12,738 bases of DNA, taken from positions 1 to 12,738 of the forward strand of contig CAYMUB010000054.1 in assembly GCA_964393545.1 (NCBI GenBank). Direction: 5' to 3'. Positions 12,110 to 12,738 of this stretch are shown one piece after another; the first letter of the stretch is position 1, and every line of letters begins with the position of its first letter. A model generated the notes under the pieces. The model was given only the letters and a program-made list of their open reading frames with translations, was not told where the DNA came from and did not search any database. The translations under genes and the position numbers were made by a program. The DNA is from CAYMUB01 sp964393545 (lineage in GTDB: Bacteria > Patescibacteriota > Microgenomatia > Daviesbacterales > UBA10151).

Positions 12110-12159
12110 TATAGTTCATAATATATCATATTATAGTTCATCAATTTATACATTGTCAA
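12110..12159 (-). promoter_or_regulatory. Promoter and operator repeats of vapBC
   Basis: On the minus strand, TTGACA (complement of 12154-12159), an 18-nt spacer and TATAAT (complement of 12130-12135). TATAGTTCAT occurs at 12110-12119 and 12132-12141, exactly 22 bp apart (two helical turns), with an inverted GAAC half at about 12101-12104. These repeats bracket the -10 and the start, as expected for VapB autorepression. Confidence 0.65.
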
Positions 12160-12210
12160 CGCCTAGAATTTAAGTGCCCTCATTTCAGGAGGATAAATAT
12201 AAAATCAATA

Positions 12211-12309
12211 TTATGAGAATAGGTTAGAAACTAATTTAAAACCTAACTTTGGGTACCAATCGTCAAAAGAAAAAACAGCATTAGCAATAATAAGCAATGG
12301 TTTATTCAT
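12211..12309 (-). CDS. Possible 32-residue peptide overlapping the antitoxin stop
   Basis: An ATG inside the end of the RHH antitoxin gene (ATGAATAA) opens a 32-codon frame, MNKPLLIIANAVFSFDDWYP, then KLGFKLVSNLFS and TAA. The overlap is the standard place for a TA toxin, but the peptide is far too short for PIN, RelE or MazF, and only its first residues loosely recall a PIN strand. It could be a toxin stub or chance. The remaining gene-free 12082-12210 holds the vapBC promoter and a stray AGGAGG on the plus strand (12188-12193) with no useful frame after it. Confidence 0.25.
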   Translation of the reverse strand: MNKPLLIIANAVFSFDDWYPKLGFKLVSNLFS

Positions 12310-12556
12310 CCCAGGTATATTTATCAAGATTTCGGGATAGATCCTTTGGACCAGTTCCTTGACCTTTGAATTGCTTGGCAATATTAGCAAGTCTTAGAAA
12401 GGTGGCAGTGGAAGCGGATTTTTGTATAGAAGCAGCTTTTAGACCGTTACTGATAATCTCACGTAAAATCTCTGCTTTGGGTTTTCTAGTAATAGCAGCC
12501 CTGGTATTGATTTCTCTTTGCTGTTCTTCGGTAATGTACACATTTGTTCTTAACAT
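12302..12556 (-). CDS. Ribbon-helix-helix (CopG-type) antitoxin or repressor, no intact partner
   Basis: An 84-residue protein. MLRTNVYITEEQQREINTRA forms the ribbon strand and first helix, ITRKPKAEILREIISNGL the second helix. The rest (about 45-84) is polar, ending LDKYTWDE like an antitoxin tail. No toxin gene of normal size follows; only a 32-codon frame overlaps its stop. Upstream, an extended -10 (TGGTATAAT) ends 6 nt before the ATG, with no Shine-Dalgarno, so the mRNA should be leaderless. Palindromes of ACCATAATGGT overlap that -10 and recur toward the divergent gene at the window edge. It may be an orphan antitoxin, or a repressor that also controls its divergent neighbour. Confidence 0.8.
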   Translation of the reverse strand: MLRTNVYITEEQQREINTRAAITRKPKAEILREIISNGLKAASIQKSASTATFLRLANIAKQFKGQGTGPKDLSRNLDKYTWDE

Positions 12557-12562
12557 ATTAAG

Positions 12563-12571
12563 ATTATACCA
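12563..12571 (-). promoter_or_regulatory. Extended -10 of the RHH gene, leaderless
   Basis: TGGTATAAT on the minus strand (complement of 12563-12571) ends 6 nt before the ATG at 12556, so the transcript should begin at or beside the start codon. A TTGACA lies 13 nt upstream of the -10, too close to serve as a normal -35. Confidence 0.65.
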
Positions 12572-12663
12572 TAATGGTGTATGTCAATAGTACATGTCGA
12601 ATTGACTCACTGAAAATCCTACCATAATGGTATCGTTGCCTCACGGGTAATTCCTACCATAAT
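12568..12663. promoter_or_regulatory. Repeated palindromic operator sites
   Basis: ACCATAATGGT (an 11-bp inverted repeat with a central base) occurs at 12568-12578, over the -10 of the RHH gene, and again at 12621-12631, extended to TACCATAATGGTA (12620-12632). TCCTACCATAAT at 12617-12628 is repeated exactly at 12652-12663, giving a third partial site. The array spans the whole gap between the divergent genes. Confidence 0.65.
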
Positions 12664-12680
12664 CTTTCTGCCTGGAGGAG

Positions 12681-12738
12681 GTGATAACTATTAAAACCAA
12701 ACCGGGTAAAGAGTATTTTAGAGAATTAAAGATAAGAT
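12681..12738 (+). CDS. Partial gene at the right edge
   Basis: A reading frame open to the window edge, VITIKTKPGKEYFRELKIR, follows a strong ribosome site (AGGAGGTGAT, about 12676-12685). The start is unclear. The GTG at 12681 lies inside the ribosome site; an ATT at 12690 has the right spacing but is a rare start. Only this frame is open. It is divergent from the RHH gene and shares its operator-bearing gap. Too short to classify. Confidence 0.35.
   Translation, partial: MITIKTKPGKEYFRELKIR

Overview
The window looks like a piece of a Patescibacteria (candidate phyla radiation) chromosome, probably from the Microgenomates side. It is AT-rich with short intergenic gaps and uses the standard code: TGA is a stop and Trp is always TGG, which argues against the Gracilibacteria/SR1 code. 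It carries small intergenic repeats of a kind I recall from such genomes, many genes without a Shine-Dalgarno site, and a short ValRS. The phylum assignment is inference from gene style, not from a marker match.

Layout. Positions 1-400 hold the start of a leftward gene (1-70) and a 330-bp spacer with an inverted-repeat element. Positions 401-1029 are a Phd/YefM-VapC toxin-antitoxin (TA) pair under its own promoter and a palindromic operator. Positions 1018-4147 (minus) are a housekeeping operon, tsaD then valS. The divergent neighbour at 4187-5771 encodes a caspase-like (clan CD) protein that is frameshifted one codon before its predicted catalytic Cys. A possible 41-residue membrane peptide overlaps its end. 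Positions 5889-6465 (minus) are a DUF433-DUF5615 TA-like pair. Positions 6548-7396 encode a PD-(D/E)XK nuclease-like protein with four candidate metal-ligand cysteines. It converges on thpR (7383-7943, minus).

Positions 8039-11406 (plus) are the most unusual part. A small protein of unknown function is followed by two paralogous leader RNAs (about 8402-8627 and 9103-9279). Each can be folded as an S-box (SAM-I superfamily) riboswitch: P1, P2 with an internal-loop/kink-turn region, a L2-J3/4 pseudoknot, the GCAACC and GGTGCTACACCC core blocks, P4, and then an intrinsic terminator. The first controls a 108-residue unknown protein. The second controls a three-gene run: histidine phosphatase, guanylate-kinase/PhnN-like P-loop kinase, and a protein resembling a metallopeptidase whose HExxH has become HAMTH. 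None is a recognisable methionine or SAM gene, so the ligand and the logic of the regulon are open.

Positions 11441-12738 return to TA-type genes: a VapB-VapC pair (minus), a lone ribbon-helix-helix antitoxin with palindromic operators (minus), and the start of a rightward gene cut by the window edge.

A recurrent feature is the promoter style. Several genes have a -10 hexamer, often the extended TGnTATAAT form, ending only 6-9 nt before the start codon and with no Shine-Dalgarno site, which suggests leaderless mRNAs. Both riboswitch-controlled genes instead have strong Shine-Dalgarno sites.
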